Positions 43,601-54,524 are shown, numbered from the stretch's first letter. The stretch is DNA of 64,000 bases from Pseudorhodoferax aquiterrae (GCF_014652235.1 NZ_BMYK01000009.1:124001-188000); one strand, 5' to 3'. A program made the numbers and translations. Notes: a model not told the origin generated them from the letters alone.

Positions 43601-44520
43601 CCGGGCACGGTCAGCGAGGTCTCGGCCACGTTGGTGGCCAGCACGATGCGGCGCTTGCCGCGCAGCACGAAGATCTCGTCTTGCTCGGCCTGCGAGAGGC
43701 GCGCGAACAGCGGCAGCACCTGGGCGTCGCGCAGCACGGGCTGGTGCTGCAGGTGGCCGCGCAAATGATCCGCGGCCTCGCGGATCTCGCGCTCGCCGGG
43801 CAGGAAGATCAGGATGTCGCCGCCCTGGCGCGGGTCGCGCCACAACTCGTCCACGGCGTCGGCGATGGCCTCGTTCAAGCCATAGTCGCGCGATTCCTCG
43901 TAAGGCCGGTAACGCTGCTCCACCGGGAACATGCGGCCGGACACGTACAGCACGGGCGCCGGGCCCTGCTCGCTCTTGAAATGCTGGGCGAAGCGGTCCG
44001 CATCGATCGTGGCTGACGTGACAATCACCTTGAGGTCGGGCCGGCGCGGCAGGATCTGGCGCAGATAGCCGAGCAGGAAATCGATGTTGAGGCTGCGCTC
44101 GTGCGCCTCGTCGATGATCAGCGTGTCGTAGGCCCTGAGCAGCGGGTCGGTCTGCGTCTCGGCCAGCAGGATGCCGTCGGTCATGAGCTTGACCGAGGCG
44201 TTGCGCGAGAGCCGGTCCTGGAAGCGCACCTTGAAACCCACGACCTCGCCCAGCGGCGTCTTGAGCTCCTCGGCGATGCGCTTGGCCACCGAGCTGGCGG
44301 CGATGCGGCGCGGCTGGGTGTGGCCGATCAGCCGGCCCTGGCCCGCCGGTGCGTTGGCCTTGCCACGGCCCATGGCCAGCGCGATCTTGGGCAGCTGCGT
44401 GGTCTTGCCCGAGCCTGTTTCGCCGCAGACGATGACGACCTGGTGGGCCGCGATGGCGGCCTCGATCTCGGCGCGGCGGCTGGAGACGGGCAGGGATTCG
44501 GGGAACTGGATCTGGAGCAC
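40681..44520 (-). CDS. hrpA: ATP-dependent RNA helicase HrpA
   Basis: DEAH-box RNA helicase of about 1,280 residues, the normal length; E. coli HrpA helps rescue stalled ribosomes. Seen: Walker A VIVCGETGSGKTTQ, DEAH in IIDEAHERSLNIDFLLG, SAT motif VTSATIDADRFAQ, and QRAGRCGRVADGICIRLY. The DUF3418-type C-terminus is present. The GTG at 44520 (start VLQIQFPESLPVSS) is chosen because a GACAAT element lies six bases before it; an ATG at 44538 would add six residues and sit inside that promoter. The stop is three bases from that of the oxygenase. Confidence 0.93.
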   Translation of the reverse strand: MLQIQFPESLPVSSRRAEIEAAIAAHQVVIVCGETGSGKTTQLPKIALAMGRGKANAPAGQGRLIGHTQPRRIAASSVAKRIAEELKTPLGEVVGFKVRFQDRLSRNASVKLMTDGILLAETQTDPLLRAYDTLIIDEAHERSLNIDFLLGYLRQILPRRPDLKVIVTSATIDADRFAQHFKSEQGPAPVLYVSGRMFPVEQRYRPYEESRDYGLNEAIADAVDELWRDPRQGGDILIFLPGEREIREAADHLRGHLQHQPVLRDAQVLPLFARLSQAEQDEIFVLRGKRRIVLATNVAETSLTVPGIRYVIDAGTARVKRYSLRSKVEQLLVEPISQAAANQRAGRCGRVADGICIRLYGEDDFNGRPRFTDPEILRSSLAGVILRMKSLHLGEVEDFPFVEAPSKRAITDGYQLLNELGAVDDNHVLTPVGAELARLPLDPRVGRIILAGRERQALSEVLVIASALSVQDVRDRPMDQQTQADQQHAKFDDEKSEFSGYLRLWDWLAQARGGHAGPDGAAVHKLSNRQYEQLLRQNFISMRRVREWRDIHSQLLTVVTEHRWKLNDQPASYEQLHKAMLAGLLGNIGFKPEDEDLYLGARGIKFHRHPGAHLKKKPGRWIAVAELVETTRLFGRGIANIEPQWLEEVGAHLLKKQLLDPHWEKKAAEVVALERATLYGLVIYNNRRVPYSRVDAAGAREIFIRQGLVAGEWETKLPFAAANARTIAQVEALEHKSRRQDVLVDEELIYAFYDAQIPAEVHSGRLFEAWWRDASRTHPKLLQLTREELMRHEAAGITTETFPRTVRLGGVDCAANYLHEPGNPRDGVTVTVPLFVLNQVAEERCEWLVPGMLKDKIQALLKSLPQRPRSRFVPLPESAARLAAELPFGQGGLVDVLLKAVRDQTGLDVKKADFKLDMLSPHLFMNLQVVDEHGRQRGMGRNLGALKAELGTQARGAFQALAALKTTAASAPAPAAAKAAPAQKAAPAAPAAPTLPANQRHTQWDFGELPELLEIRKGGQSVVGFPALVDDGDAVRIEVFDEPDVAAAKHRAGLRRLFALQIRDALKYLEKNIPDLQKMAVAYMPLGTQEMLRTQIIDVALDRAFLLDPLPTDAQAFKRRIDEGRGRLTLIANEVARLSGAILVEYAAALRKLKDARPNADVAADVQQQLQRLVPKDFLATTPWAQLQHFARYLKAVVLRLDKLRADPARDATRLAELRPQEQRYWRLVAERKGQVDSRMQELRWLLEELRVSFFAQELRTPQPVSVKRLDKTWAQLNQ

Positions 44521-44526
44521 GCAGCG

Positions 44527-44532
44527 ATTGTC
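44527..44532 (-). promoter_or_regulatory. -10 element of predicted leaderless promoter, hrpA
   Basis: On the minus strand TGG-GACAAT, six bases (CGCTGC), then GTG at 44520. The same TGGGACAATCG string precedes tapT at 3272-3282. No Shine-Dalgarno sequence. Confidence 0.5.
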
Positions 44533-44537
44533 CCACA

Positions 44538-44569
44538 TTCACGTGCAGCACGAGTTCACGTGCTACACT
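44538..44569 (+). promoter_or_regulatory. control region of the vapBC operon
   Basis: Two direct copies of TTCACGTGC (44538-44546 and 44555-44563), each with the palindrome CACGTG, separated by 17 bases start to start. A GCACGAGTTCACGTGC half-dyad overlaps the second. TACACT (44564-44569) is a good -10. Ribbon-helix-helix antitoxins repress at such short repeated sites, so this is the likely VapB operator. Confidence 0.5.
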
Positions 44570-44593
44570 GGTTTTCGTCTCAAGGGGGAAGCC

Positions 44594-44836
44594 ATGACCA
44601 ACCTGACCATCGCGCTCGACGAAACCGTGATCCGCCAGGCCCGCATCCGCGCCATCCAGGAAGGCACCTCGGTCAGCGCCAAGGTGCGCGAGTTCCTGGC
44701 CGAATACGCGCAGGGGCAGAGCCGGCAGCAGGCGGCCGGCGAGGCCTTCCTGGCGGCTGCGCGCGCCAGCAACAGCCGGCTGGAAGGCGGCTGGAACCGC
44801 GAAGCCCTGTACGACCGCCCCTACCGCCAGGAATGA
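44594..44836 (+). CDS. VapB-type ribbon-helix-helix antitoxin
   Basis: 80-residue protein. The N-terminal TNLTIALDETVIRQARIRA is a ribbon-helix-helix DNA-binding unit like FitA/plasmid stability antitoxins. The flexible C-terminus (RLEGGWNREALYDRPYRQE) would wrap the toxin. A strong site (AAGGGGGAAGCC) precedes the ATG. The stop overlaps the toxin start (ATGA), the usual coupling. It should repress its own promoter. Confidence 0.85.
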   Translation: MTNLTIALDETVIRQARIRAIQEGTSVSAKVREFLAEYAQGQSRQQAAGEAFLAAARASNSRLEGGWNREALYDRPYRQE

Positions 44837-45249
44837 TCTGCTTCTTCGACACCAATGTGCTGGCGTACGGCTACGACGCCACCGACGCCACCAGGCGCGA
44901 GCAGGCGCTGGCCTGCTTGGAGCGCACGGTGCGCGAGGACACCGTGGTCATCAGCACCCAGGTGCTGCACGAGTTCTTTCACACGGTCACACGCAAGCTC
45001 AAGCCGCCGCTCAGCGCGCGTGAGGCAGTCGAACAGCTGCGCCACCTCTCGCAGTTCCAGGTGATGGGCGCGAGCGCGCAAAGTGCCCTGGCAGCCACCG
45101 CGCTGACGATCGATCACCGGCTGTCGTGGTGGGACGCCCTGATCCTGGAAGCCGCGTTGCGCGCTGGCGCCGAGCGCCTGTACAGCGAGGATGGCCAGCA
45201 TGGCCGCCGTTTCGGGTCGCTGGAAATCGTCAATCCCTTCCTCGCCTGA
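44833..45249 (+). CDS. VapC-type PIN-domain toxin
   Basis: 138-residue PIN-domain ribonuclease. The four acidic metal-binding residues are in place: D6 (MICFFDTNVLAYG), E47 (QVLHEFF), D101 (LSWWDALILEAA) and D120 (LYSEDGQHG). So the toxin looks intact. VapC toxins cut tRNA or rRNA in the cytoplasm; the target here is unknown. The pair sits between hrpA and argA without any sign of a mobile element. Confidence 0.87.
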   Translation: MICFFDTNVLAYGYDATDATRREQALACLERTVREDTVVISTQVLHEFFHTVTRKLKPPLSAREAVEQLRHLSQFQVMGASAQSALAATALTIDHRLSWWDALILEAALRAGAERLYSEDGQHGRRFGSLEIVNPFLA

Positions 45250-45273
45250 TCCGGCTACAGTCCGCCCCCAACC

Positions 45274-46623
45274 ATGTCCGCCGTCTTCAACTTCACCTTC
45301 GTCCCCTGGTTCCGCTCGGTCGCGCCCTACATCCACACCCACCGTGGCAAGACCTTCGTGGTCGGCATGGCCGGCGAAGCCATCGCCGCGGGCAAGCTCC
45401 AGTCCATCGCACAGGACCTGGCACTGATCCAGGCCATGGGCGTGCGCATCGTGCTCGTGCACGGCTTTCGGCCCCAGGTCAACGAGCAGCTGCGCGCCAA
45501 GGGCCACCAGGCCCGCTATTCCCATGGCATCCGCATCACGGACGAGGTGGCGCTGGACTGCGCCCAGGAGGCCGCCGGCCAGCTGCGCTACGAGATCGAG
45601 GCCGCATTCAGCCAGGGCCTGCCCAACACGCCCATGGCCGGCGCGACGGTGCGCGTGATCTCGGGCAACTTCATCACGGCGCGGCCGGTGGGCATCGTGG
45701 ACGGCGTGGACTTCCAGCATTCGGGCTCGATCCGCAAGGTCGACGTGGCCGGACTGCTGCGCACGCTGGACATGGGCGCGTTGGTGCTGCTCTCGCCGTT
45801 CGGCTTCTCGCCCACAGGCGAGGCGTTCAACCTGACCATGGAAGAGGTGGCGACCAGCGTGGCGACGGCGCTGCAGGCCGACAAGCTGATCTTCCTGACC
45901 GAGGTGCCGGGCATCCGCATGCAGCCGGGCGAGCCCGAGTCCGAGGACAACCCGATCGACACCGAACTGCCGCTGGCCGCGGCCGAGCAGTTGCTGGCTA
46001 CGCTGCCCACGCCGCAGCAGCCGACCGACACGGGCTTTTACCTGCAGCACTGCGTGAAGGCCTGCAAGGCCGGCGTGGAGCGCAGCCACATCCTGCCCTT
46101 CGCACTGGACGGCTCGCTGCTGCTGGAGATCTACGTGCACGATGGCATCGGCACCATGGTCATCGACGAGAAGCTGGAGAGCGTGCGCGAGGCCTCCAGC
46201 GACGACGTGGGCGGCATCCTGCAGCTCATCGAGCCCTTCGAGAAGGACGGCACGCTGGTCAAGCGCAGCCGCACCGAGATCGAGCGCGACGCGCACCTGT
46301 ACACGGTGATCGAGCACGACGGCGTGATCTTCGCCTGCGCGGCCTTGTACCCCTACCCCGAGGCCAAGACGGCCGAGATGGCCGCGCTCACGGTGTCGCC
46401 GCAGAGCCAGGGCCAGGGCGATGGCGAGAAGGTCTTGAAGCGCATCGAGCACCGCGCGCGCCAGGCGGGCCTGACCAGCATCTTCGTGCTGACCACGCGC
46501 ACCATGCACTGGTTCATCAAGCGCGGCTTCCAGCCGGTGGACCCGGACTGGCTGCCCGAGGCGCGCAAGCGCAAGTACAACTGGGACCGGCGCAGCCAGG
46601 TCCTGGTCAAGAAGCTCGGCTGA
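45274..46623 (+). CDS. argA: N-acetylglutamate synthase
   Basis: Catalyses the first step of arginine synthesis, acetyl-CoA plus glutamate to N-acetylglutamate. The 449-residue protein has the amino acid kinase domain (about 1-290: VHGFRPQVNEQL, ISGNFITARPVGIVDGVDF) and a C-terminal GNAT acetyltransferase domain (AALTVSPQSQGQGDGEKVL). This is the classical ArgA layout. A TACAGT element 14 bases before the ATG could be a -10. The stop is immediately followed by the stop of the HD-GYP gene on the other strand, within the palindrome GGCTGATCAGCC. Confidence 0.95.
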   Translation: MSAVFNFTFVPWFRSVAPYIHTHRGKTFVVGMAGEAIAAGKLQSIAQDLALIQAMGVRIVLVHGFRPQVNEQLRAKGHQARYSHGIRITDEVALDCAQEAAGQLRYEIEAAFSQGLPNTPMAGATVRVISGNFITARPVGIVDGVDFQHSGSIRKVDVAGLLRTLDMGALVLLSPFGFSPTGEAFNLTMEEVATSVATALQADKLIFLTEVPGIRMQPGEPESEDNPIDTELPLAAAEQLLATLPTPQQPTDTGFYLQHCVKACKAGVERSHILPFALDGSLLLEIYVHDGIGTMVIDEKLESVREASSDDVGGILQLIEPFEKDGTLVKRSRTEIERDAHLYTVIEHDGVIFACAALYPYPEAKTAEMAALTVSPQSQGQGDGEKVLKRIEHRARQAGLTSIFVLTTRTMHWFIKRGFQPVDPDWLPEARKRKYNWDRRSQVLVKKLG

Positions 46624-48261
46624 TCAGCCGGCCGCCGGCTCGGGCGCGGGGGCCGGCACCACGTCCATCTGGTCCGGGTCCAGGAAGCGCTCCGCGTAGC
46701 GCCGGTACACCGCCTGGTTCATGAACACGTCGAACAGGTCCGGGTCGATGTGGCCGTTCTTCTTGAAGCGCACCATGATCTCCAGCGCCTTGGAAACCTT
46801 CATGCCGGGCTTGTAGGGCCGGTCCACGGCCGTCAGCGCCTCGAAGATGTCGGCGATGCCCAGCATGCGCGCCTGCAGCGACATCTCGTGGCGCATCAGG
46901 CCCTTGGGGTAGCCGCGCCCGTCCATGCGCTCGTGGTGGCCGCCAGCGAACTCCGGCACGTTGCGCAGGTGCTTGGGCCAGGGCACCTGCTCCAGCATGC
47001 GGTTGGTCGCGACGATGTGGTAGTTGATGATGTCGCGCTCCTTCGCGGTCAGCGTGCCGCGCCGGATCGACAGGTTCTCCATCTCGTCGTCGGTGAAGAA
47101 GGGCAGATCCTGGCCCTCGGGGCCGGACCAGCGCCGCCGCTCGGACAGCGATTGCAGCCGCACCAGCGTGCCTTCGTTGAAGTACTCGGTGCCGCGGTTG
47201 AGCTTGCGGACGAATTCGCGCTCTTCGTCGAGCGCGGCCTGCTCCGTGGTGCAGGCTGCGGCGGCCTGGGCTTCGGCGACCGGGTCCACGCAGGGGCGCT
47301 GTGCCAGCTGCCGCTTGAGCGCCGCGATCTCCGCGTCGCGCCGCAGCACCTCGAAGCGCGTGTCGACCAGCGCGATGCGGTCGAACAGGGTCTGCAGCTT
47401 GGTCGCCTTGTCGACCACGTGCACGGGCGTGGAGATCTTGCCGCAGTCGTGCAGCAGGCCGGCGATCTTGAGCTCGTAGCGGTCGCGCTCGGTCATCTTG
47501 AAGCTGGCGAGCGGCCCGTCGTCGGTGGCGTCCACGGCGTCGGCCAGCATCATGGTCAGCTCGGGCACGCGGTTGCAGTGCCCGCCCGTGTATGGCGACT
47601 TGTCGTCGATCGCCATGTTGATCAGATGGATGAAGGACTCGAACAGTTCTTCCAGCTGGATGATGAGCTGCCGGTTCGACAGCGCGATCGCGGCCTGCGA
47701 GGCCAGCGACTCCACCAAGCGCTGGTCGGCTTCGGAGAAGGTGACCACCCGCCCCAGGTCCGGCTCCTGCGCATTGATGAGCTGCAGCACGCCGATGACC
47801 TCGCCGTCGTGGTTCTTCATGGGCACCGTCAGGAAGGACTGCGAGCGGTAGCCGGTGCGCTGGTCGAAGGCGCGCGTGCCCGAGAAGTCGAAGCCCTCCT
47901 CGGCATAGGCGTCGGCGATGTTGACGGTGCGGTCGTGGATGGCGGCGTAGGTGGCCACCATGCTGTCGTTGAAGCTGCCGTCGGCGTTGACGAGCTGCAG
48001 GAGCGGGAACTCGATGGGGCGGCCGGTGGTCCCGCCCAGGAAGATGTCCAGCGAGTTCGTGCGCATGATCTCGAAGCGCAGCGCGCTGCCGTCCTCCGTC
48101 ATGCGGTACAGCGTGCCGCCGTCGGCATGCGTGATGTTCTTGGCCGCGATCAGAATGCCTTCGAGCAGGGCATCCGTGTTGCGCTCCTTGGACAGGGCCG
48201 CGCCGATTGCATTGAGCTGGTCCAGCCGGGCCAGCAGATCCCCCACGAGGTCCATCGCCAT
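46624..48261 (-). CDS. GAF-HD-GYP putative cyclic-di-GMP phosphodiesterase with insertion
   Basis: 545 residues. A GAF sensor domain (about 15-195, VPMKNHDGEVIGVLQLIN) is followed by an HD-GYP domain: H228 (GGHCNRV), H271-D272 (LLHDCGK), H415 and GHHERMDGRGYP (441-452). About 110 residues (285-395) rich in charged and coiled-coil-like sequence interrupt the domain between the HD and GYP motifs. Metal ligands still appear complete. It is expected to hydrolyse cyclic di-GMP in response to a ligand of the GAF domain. An alternative start two codons in (MDLVGDLL) exists. Confidence 0.87.
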   Translation of the reverse strand: MAMDLVGDLLARLDQLNAIGAALSKERNTDALLEGILIAAKNITHADGGTLYRMTEDGSALRFEIMRTNSLDIFLGGTTGRPIEFPLLQLVNADGSFNDSMVATYAAIHDRTVNIADAYAEEGFDFSGTRAFDQRTGYRSQSFLTVPMKNHDGEVIGVLQLINAQEPDLGRVVTFSEADQRLVESLASQAAIALSNRQLIIQLEELFESFIHLINMAIDDKSPYTGGHCNRVPELTMMLADAVDATDDGPLASFKMTERDRYELKIAGLLHDCGKISTPVHVVDKATKLQTLFDRIALVDTRFEVLRRDAEIAALKRQLAQRPCVDPVAEAQAAAACTTEQAALDEEREFVRKLNRGTEYFNEGTLVRLQSLSERRRWSGPEGQDLPFFTDDEMENLSIRRGTLTAKERDIINYHIVATNRMLEQVPWPKHLRNVPEFAGGHHERMDGRGYPKGLMRHEMSLQARMLGIADIFEALTAVDRPYKPGMKVSKALEIMVRFKKNGHIDPDLFDVFMNQAVYRRYAERFLDPDQMDVVPAPAPEPAAG

Positions 48262-48537
48262 TGGTCTTCGTCCTTGTCCTGCGCTGCGCACTCCATACCG
48301 GCGACCGGCCGTCACGGAAAATGAAGCGTGCACCGCATGTACTGCGCACTGGTGCGTGATGCGATGTGCCATTATTTGTGCAGAACCAAGCCACAACGCA
48401 GCCGTGACCGCACTTTGGCGCGACTACCTCAACACAAGTGAGCATCAATCCGTCCATCATCGACCGCGGGTGGCGCCTGTGCGGCTGACCGCAATGCCAT
48501 TCGTCCAGCCCGCACTTCCGCCGGGCGCAGCCCTGCC
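48262..48537. other. 276-base divergent intergenic region, HD-GYP gene / aat
   Basis: The largest gap in the window. The middle (48340-48390) is AT-richer, with AATAAT on the minus strand (TTGTGG about 14-16 bases before), a possible promoter for the HD-GYP gene. No clear promoter or Shine-Dalgarno site for aat is visible. No RNA gene or repeat was recognised. Confidence 0.4.
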
Positions 48538-49302
48538 ATGAAACCGCGCCGTCCCACCCTGCCCTGGCTTGCGCCCGGCGAGGCGCTGCCGCCCGTCACC
48601 CAGGCCTGGGGGCCGGACGATCCCGCGCCCGGCCTGCTGGCCGCTGGCGGCAGCCTGGACGTGGACAGCCTGCGTGCCGCCTACGGCCGCGGTGTCTACC
48701 CCTGGTTCAGCGAGGGCCAACCCATCCTGTGGTGGAGCCCGGATCCGCGCATGGTGCTGCAGACCCCTGCCTTCCGGCTGCACCGCTCGCTGCGCAAGAC
48801 GCTGCAGCGCTTCATCGCCACGCCCGGCTGCGAGGTGCGCTTCGACAGCGCCTTCGGCGACGTGGTGCGCGCTTGCGCCGCCAGTCCGCGCGCAGGCCAG
48901 TCCGGCACCTGGATCGTGCCCGAGATGGTGCGTGCCTACGAGGATCTGCACGCCGCCGGCAGCGCCCACAGCGTGGAGACCTGGGTCGACGGTGCGCTGG
49001 TGGGCGGCCTGTACTGCGTGGGGCTGGGACGGGCGGTGTTCGGCGAATCCATGTTCGCGCGCGCCACCGACGCGTCCAAGATCGCGCTGGCGGCCCTCGT
49101 GGCCTGGTGCCGGGTGCACGGCGTGGCGCAGATCGACTGCCAGCAGAACACCCGCCACCTGGCCTCCCTGGGCGCGGCCGAAATGCCGCGCGCAGACTTC
49201 GTGTCGCGGCTGCGCCAGGACGCGCTGGAGCCCGATCCACCCTGGTGTTTCGACCCCGTATACTGGTCCGCACTGTTCACTCCAGTGTCCCGTACGGCGT
49301 GA
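48538..49302 (+). CDS. aat: leucyl/phenylalanyl-tRNA-protein transferase
   Basis: Adds Leu or Phe from aminoacyl-tRNA to proteins with N-terminal Arg or Lys, creating a degron read by ClpS. The 254-residue length is usual. Family motifs: [56 protein letters not shown] and [15 protein letters not shown]. The stop overlaps the GTG start of bpt (GTGA). clpA and clpS lie 3-6 kb downstream. Confidence 0.96.
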   Translation: MKPRRPTLPWLAPGEALPPVTQAWGPDDPAPGLLAAGGSLDVDSLRAAYGRGVYPWFSEGQPILWWSPDPRMVLQTPAFRLHRSLRKTLQRFIATPGCEVRFDSAFGDVVRACAASPRAGQSGTWIVPEMVRAYEDLHAAGSAHSVETWVDGALVGGLYCVGLGRAVFGESMFARATDASKIALAALVAWCRVHGVAQIDCQQNTRHLASLGAAEMPRADFVSRLRQDALEPDPPWCFDPVYWSALFTPVSRTA

Positions 49303-50045
49303 CCCACCTGAACGATCTCCCACTGCAGACGCTGCAGTTCTACGCGACCGCGCCCTATCCGTGCAGCTATCTGGCGGACCGGCAGGCCAGGTCGCAGGTG
49401 GCGACGCCGGGGCACCTGATCCAGAGCGACACCTACTCGGAGCTCGTGCAGAAGGGCTTCCGGCGCAGCGGCATGTTCACCTACCGACCGCATTGCGACG
49501 GCTGCCAGGCCTGCCTGCCGCTGCGCGTGCTGGTCGACCGCTTCCGTCCCGACCGCAGCCAGCGCCGTGCCCTGGCGCGCCACGCCGCGCTGCAGGTGCG
49601 CGTGCTCAAGCTGTGCTTCGTGCCCGAGCACTACCAGCTGTACCTGCGCTACCAGAACGGCCGCCATGCCGGCGGCGGCATGGACCACGACAGCATCGAC
49701 CAGTACACGCAGTTCCTGCTGCAAAGCCGCGTCAACTCGCGGCTGGTCGAATTCCACGCGCCGGGGGCGGACGGCGAGCCGCCGCGCCTGAAGATGGTGT
49801 CCATCCTGGACATCCTCAACGACGGCCTGTCGGCCGTGTACACCTTCTACGAACCCGAAGCCCATGCCAGCTACGGCACCTACAGCGTGCTGTGGCAGAT
49901 CGAGCAGGCCCGCAGCCTGGGCCTGGCGCATGTCTACCTGGGCTACTGGATCGGCCAAAGCGACAAGATGAACTACAAAGCCCGCTTCCAACCCCACCAA
50001 CTTCTGATCGATGGCCATTGGCAGGACGGCCCTGCCCAGCCATGA
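49299..50045 (+). CDS. bpt: aspartate/glutamate leucyltransferase Bpt (ATE-like)
   Basis: Transfers Leu to proteins with N-terminal Asp or Glu, the second branch of the bacterial N-degron pathway. The 248-residue protein has the N-terminal ATE domain with [18 protein letters not shown] (Cys cluster), the C-terminal domain [19 protein letters not shown] and the ending [18 protein letters not shown]. The GTG start is fixed by the overlap with aat. Its stop overlaps the IclR gene (ATGA), so the three genes are probably one transcript. Confidence 0.93.
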   Translation: MTHLNDLPLQTLQFYATAPYPCSYLADRQARSQVATPGHLIQSDTYSELVQKGFRRSGMFTYRPHCDGCQACLPLRVLVDRFRPDRSQRRALARHAALQVRVLKLCFVPEHYQLYLRYQNGRHAGGGMDHDSIDQYTQFLLQSRVNSRLVEFHAPGADGEPPRLKMVSILDILNDGLSAVYTFYEPEAHASYGTYSVLWQIEQARSLGLAHVYLGYWIGQSDKMNYKARFQPHQLLIDGHWQDGPAQP

Positions 50046-50836
50046 AGAAGAACGACCAACCAGCCGGCGGCACCCCTACGGTCCAGGTCATCGAGCGCAT
50101 CTTCGCGCTGATCGACGTGCTGGCCTCGCGCGAAGAGGCCATGTCGCTCAAGGAAATCAGCGAGAAGACCGGCCTGCACCCCTCGACCACGCACCGCATC
50201 CTCAACGATCTGGCCACGGGCCGCTTCGTCGACCGGCCGGAACCGGGCACCTACCGCCTGGGCATGCGCCTGCTGGAGCTGGGCAACATCGTCAAGAGCC
50301 GCCTGAGCGTGCGCGACGCGGCCCTGGCGCCCATGCGCGAGCTGCACCGTCTGATCCAGCAGCCCGTGAACCTGAGCCTGCGCCAGGGCGACGAGATCGT
50401 CTACATCGAGCGCGCGCTGTCCGAACGTTCGGGCATGCAGGTGGTGCGCGCCATCGGCGGCCGCGCCCCGCTGCACCTGACCTCGGTCGGCAAGCTGTTC
50501 CTGGCGGCCGATGACGCACAGCGCGTGCGCGCCTACGCCACGCGCACCGGCCTGGCCGGCCACACGCGCAACAGCCTCACGCAGCTGCCGCTGCTCGAGC
50601 GCGAACTGGCCAAGGCCCGCGTGACCGGCGTGGCACGCGACAACGAGGAACTGGAACTGGGGGTGCGCTGCATGGCGGCCGGCATCTACGACGACCAAGC
50701 CCGGCTCGTCGCGGGCCTGTCGATCTCCTCGCCAGCGGACCGGCTGGACGAGTCCTGGCTGCCCAAGCTGCAACAGACGGCCAACGAGATCTCGGCAGCG
50801 CTGGGCTACCGCGGCAACCAGAACGACGACCGCTGA
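50042..50836 (+). CDS. IclR-family transcriptional regulator
   Basis: 264-residue regulator. The N-terminal winged helix-turn-helix ([21 protein letters not shown]) is followed by the IclR effector domain ([49 protein letters not shown]). Such proteins usually control catabolic genes, yet it is translationally coupled to bpt and no catabolic gene adjoins it, so its target is elsewhere or local genes use it unusually. The stop lies inside a stem-loop shared with pbpG. Confidence 0.9.
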   Translation: MKKNDQPAGGTPTVQVIERIFALIDVLASREEAMSLKEISEKTGLHPSTTHRILNDLATGRFVDRPEPGTYRLGMRLLELGNIVKSRLSVRDAALAPMRELHRLIQQPVNLSLRQGDEIVYIERALSERSGMQVVRAIGGRAPLHLTSVGKLFLAADDAQRVRAYATRTGLAGHTRNSLTQLPLLERELAKARVTGVARDNEELELGVRCMAAGIYDDQARLVAGLSISSPADRLDESWLPKLQQTANEISAALGYRGNQNDDR

Positions 50837-50867
50837 GCGGCCGCGCCCTGGCGCGCCCGGCTCAGCG
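50831..50867. terminator. stem-loop spanning both stops of convergent iclR-type gene and pbpG
   Basis: CGCTGAGC (50831-50838) and GCTCAGCG (50860-50867) are perfect arms, with a further GCGCC/GGCGC pairing inside. Each arm contains the stop codon of one gene. Candidate bidirectional terminator, though no T-run is present. Confidence 0.45.
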
Positions 50868-51947
50868 GCGCGTGGAGACCGGCACCAGCGCCGCCGCGCC
50901 GTGGCCGCCGGCGGTGATGGCGGCGGCCGTCGTGGACTCGACCCACTTGCGCACGCGCTCGGCATCGCCCAGGCGGCTCAGCTTGCCGGCCGAGTCCAGG
51001 AACACCATGATCAGCTTGCGACCCGCAATGCTGGCCTGCATGACCAAGCACTGGCCGGCTTCGTTGATGAAACCGGTCTTCTGCAGGCCGATGTCCCAGT
51101 CCGGATTCTTCACGAGTCGGTTGGTGGTGTTGAACTGCAGCGTGCGGCGGCCCACGTCCACGGCATAGCTCGGCGAGGTCGACAGCTCGCGGATCAGCGG
51201 CTCACGGTAGGCGGCGCCCACCAGAAGGGCCAGATCGTGCGCGCTGGACTGGTTGTTGGGCGACAGGCCGGTCGGTTCGACGTAGCGCGTGTCCTTCATG
51301 CCGAGCTGCTCGGCCTTGGCGTTCATGCGGCTCACGAAGGTGGCCATGCCGCCCGGAAAGGTGCGGCCCAGCGCGTGGGCGGCGCGGTTCTCGCTCGACA
51401 TCAGCGCCAGGTGCAGCAGTTCGCCGCGGGTCAGGCTCGCCCCGACGACCAGGCGCGAGCGGCTCCACTTTTCGGTGTCCACGTCATCCTGGGTGATGGT
51501 GAGCACCTCGTCCATGGGCAGCTGTGCCTCGTTGATGATCACGCCCGTCATGAGCTTGGTCAGCGAGGCGATCGGCAGCACGGCGTTCTCGTTCTTGCGC
51601 AGCAGGACTTCGTCGGTTTCCTGGTCGATGACAAGGGCCACGCTGGACTTCAGGTCCAGCGGATCGTCGGCGGCGTGCAGGCCGGCCAGCTGGCCGAACG
51701 AGGGCTTGATCGGAATGATCGCGGCGCGCGGTGTCTCGATGCGCTGGCGGCCCTGGACGCTGACCTTGACACGGCGCTTGGGCGTCACAGCGGCGGTCTT
51801 GCGCTCGGCGGCCTGGCGCTTCTCGGCCACCACCTTTTTCTTGCGCGGAGCGGCATCGGCCTGGGGCAAGGCCAGCATGAAAACACACGAGAACACGACG
51901 AGCGCCTGCATCCACCGATGCAAGCCGGAAATACGAAAAGAAGTCAT
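50862..51947 (-). CDS. pbpG: D-alanyl-D-alanine endopeptidase (penicillin-binding protein 7)
   Basis: Periplasmic serine peptidase that cuts D-Ala-meso-DAP crosslinks in peptidoglycan. 361 residues: an N-terminal signal/anchor (FSCVFMLALPQADA), a basic Lys/Arg-rich linker (35-75) that could bind the cell wall, and the S11 catalytic domain. Active-site motifs are ASLTK (S128, K131), SSEN and QKTGF. A C-terminal membrane-binding domain of DacA type is absent, which favours PbpG over a carboxypeptidase. It is convergent with the IclR gene. Confidence 0.92.
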   Translation of the reverse strand: MTSFRISGLHRWMQALVVFSCVFMLALPQADAAPRKKKVVAEKRQAAERKTAAVTPKRRVKVSVQGRQRIETPRAAIIPIKPSFGQLAGLHAADDPLDLKSSVALVIDQETDEVLLRKNENAVLPIASLTKLMTGVIINEAQLPMDEVLTITQDDVDTEKWSRSRLVVGASLTRGELLHLALMSSENRAAHALGRTFPGGMATFVSRMNAKAEQLGMKDTRYVEPTGLSPNNQSSAHDLALLVGAAYREPLIRELSTSPSYAVDVGRRTLQFNTTNRLVKNPDWDIGLQKTGFINEAGQCLVMQASIAGRKLIMVFLDSAGKLSRLGDAERVRKWVESTTAAAITAGGHGAAALVPVSTRR

Positions 51948-52070
51948 GCGCCCACCTACTGAAACCGCCGAGGATGCGGGAGTGTAGCCACTCCAAAAAG
52001 CTCACACAACATCAAAGACTTGCGCGGTCAAGTTAATGTGATGGACGGCGGGGCCGTTGCCTCGCGGCAA

Positions 52071-52099
52071 CAAAAAAGCCGACCCTTTCGGGTCGGCTT
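52071..52099 (-). terminator. rho-independent terminator of clpA
   Basis: On the minus strand AGCCGACCC-GAAA-GGGTCGGCT followed by a run of six T. The nine-base stem with a GAAA tetraloop lies 17 bases after the clpA stop. Textbook form; the clearest terminator in the window. Confidence 0.92.
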
Positions 52100-52115
52100 C
52101 TCGGGGCCTGGCGCC

Positions 52116-54455
<2,340 letters not shown>

Positions 54456-54524
54456 GAAGATTCCTTTGACACCATGCTGATAACGTGCGCTCTACTTGGG
54501 TGTGGGTGCGGGCTTTTCAACCCG

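Noticed and set aside
44536-44538. ATG as the hrpA start
   Set aside because: It would place the start codon upstream of the probable -10 element and inside the vapBC repeat; the GTG at 44520 sits six bases after the -10 and begins the conserved sequence.
44594-45249. vapBC as part of a mobile island
   Set aside because: No integrase, transposase, tRNA, flanking repeat or composition change was seen around it.
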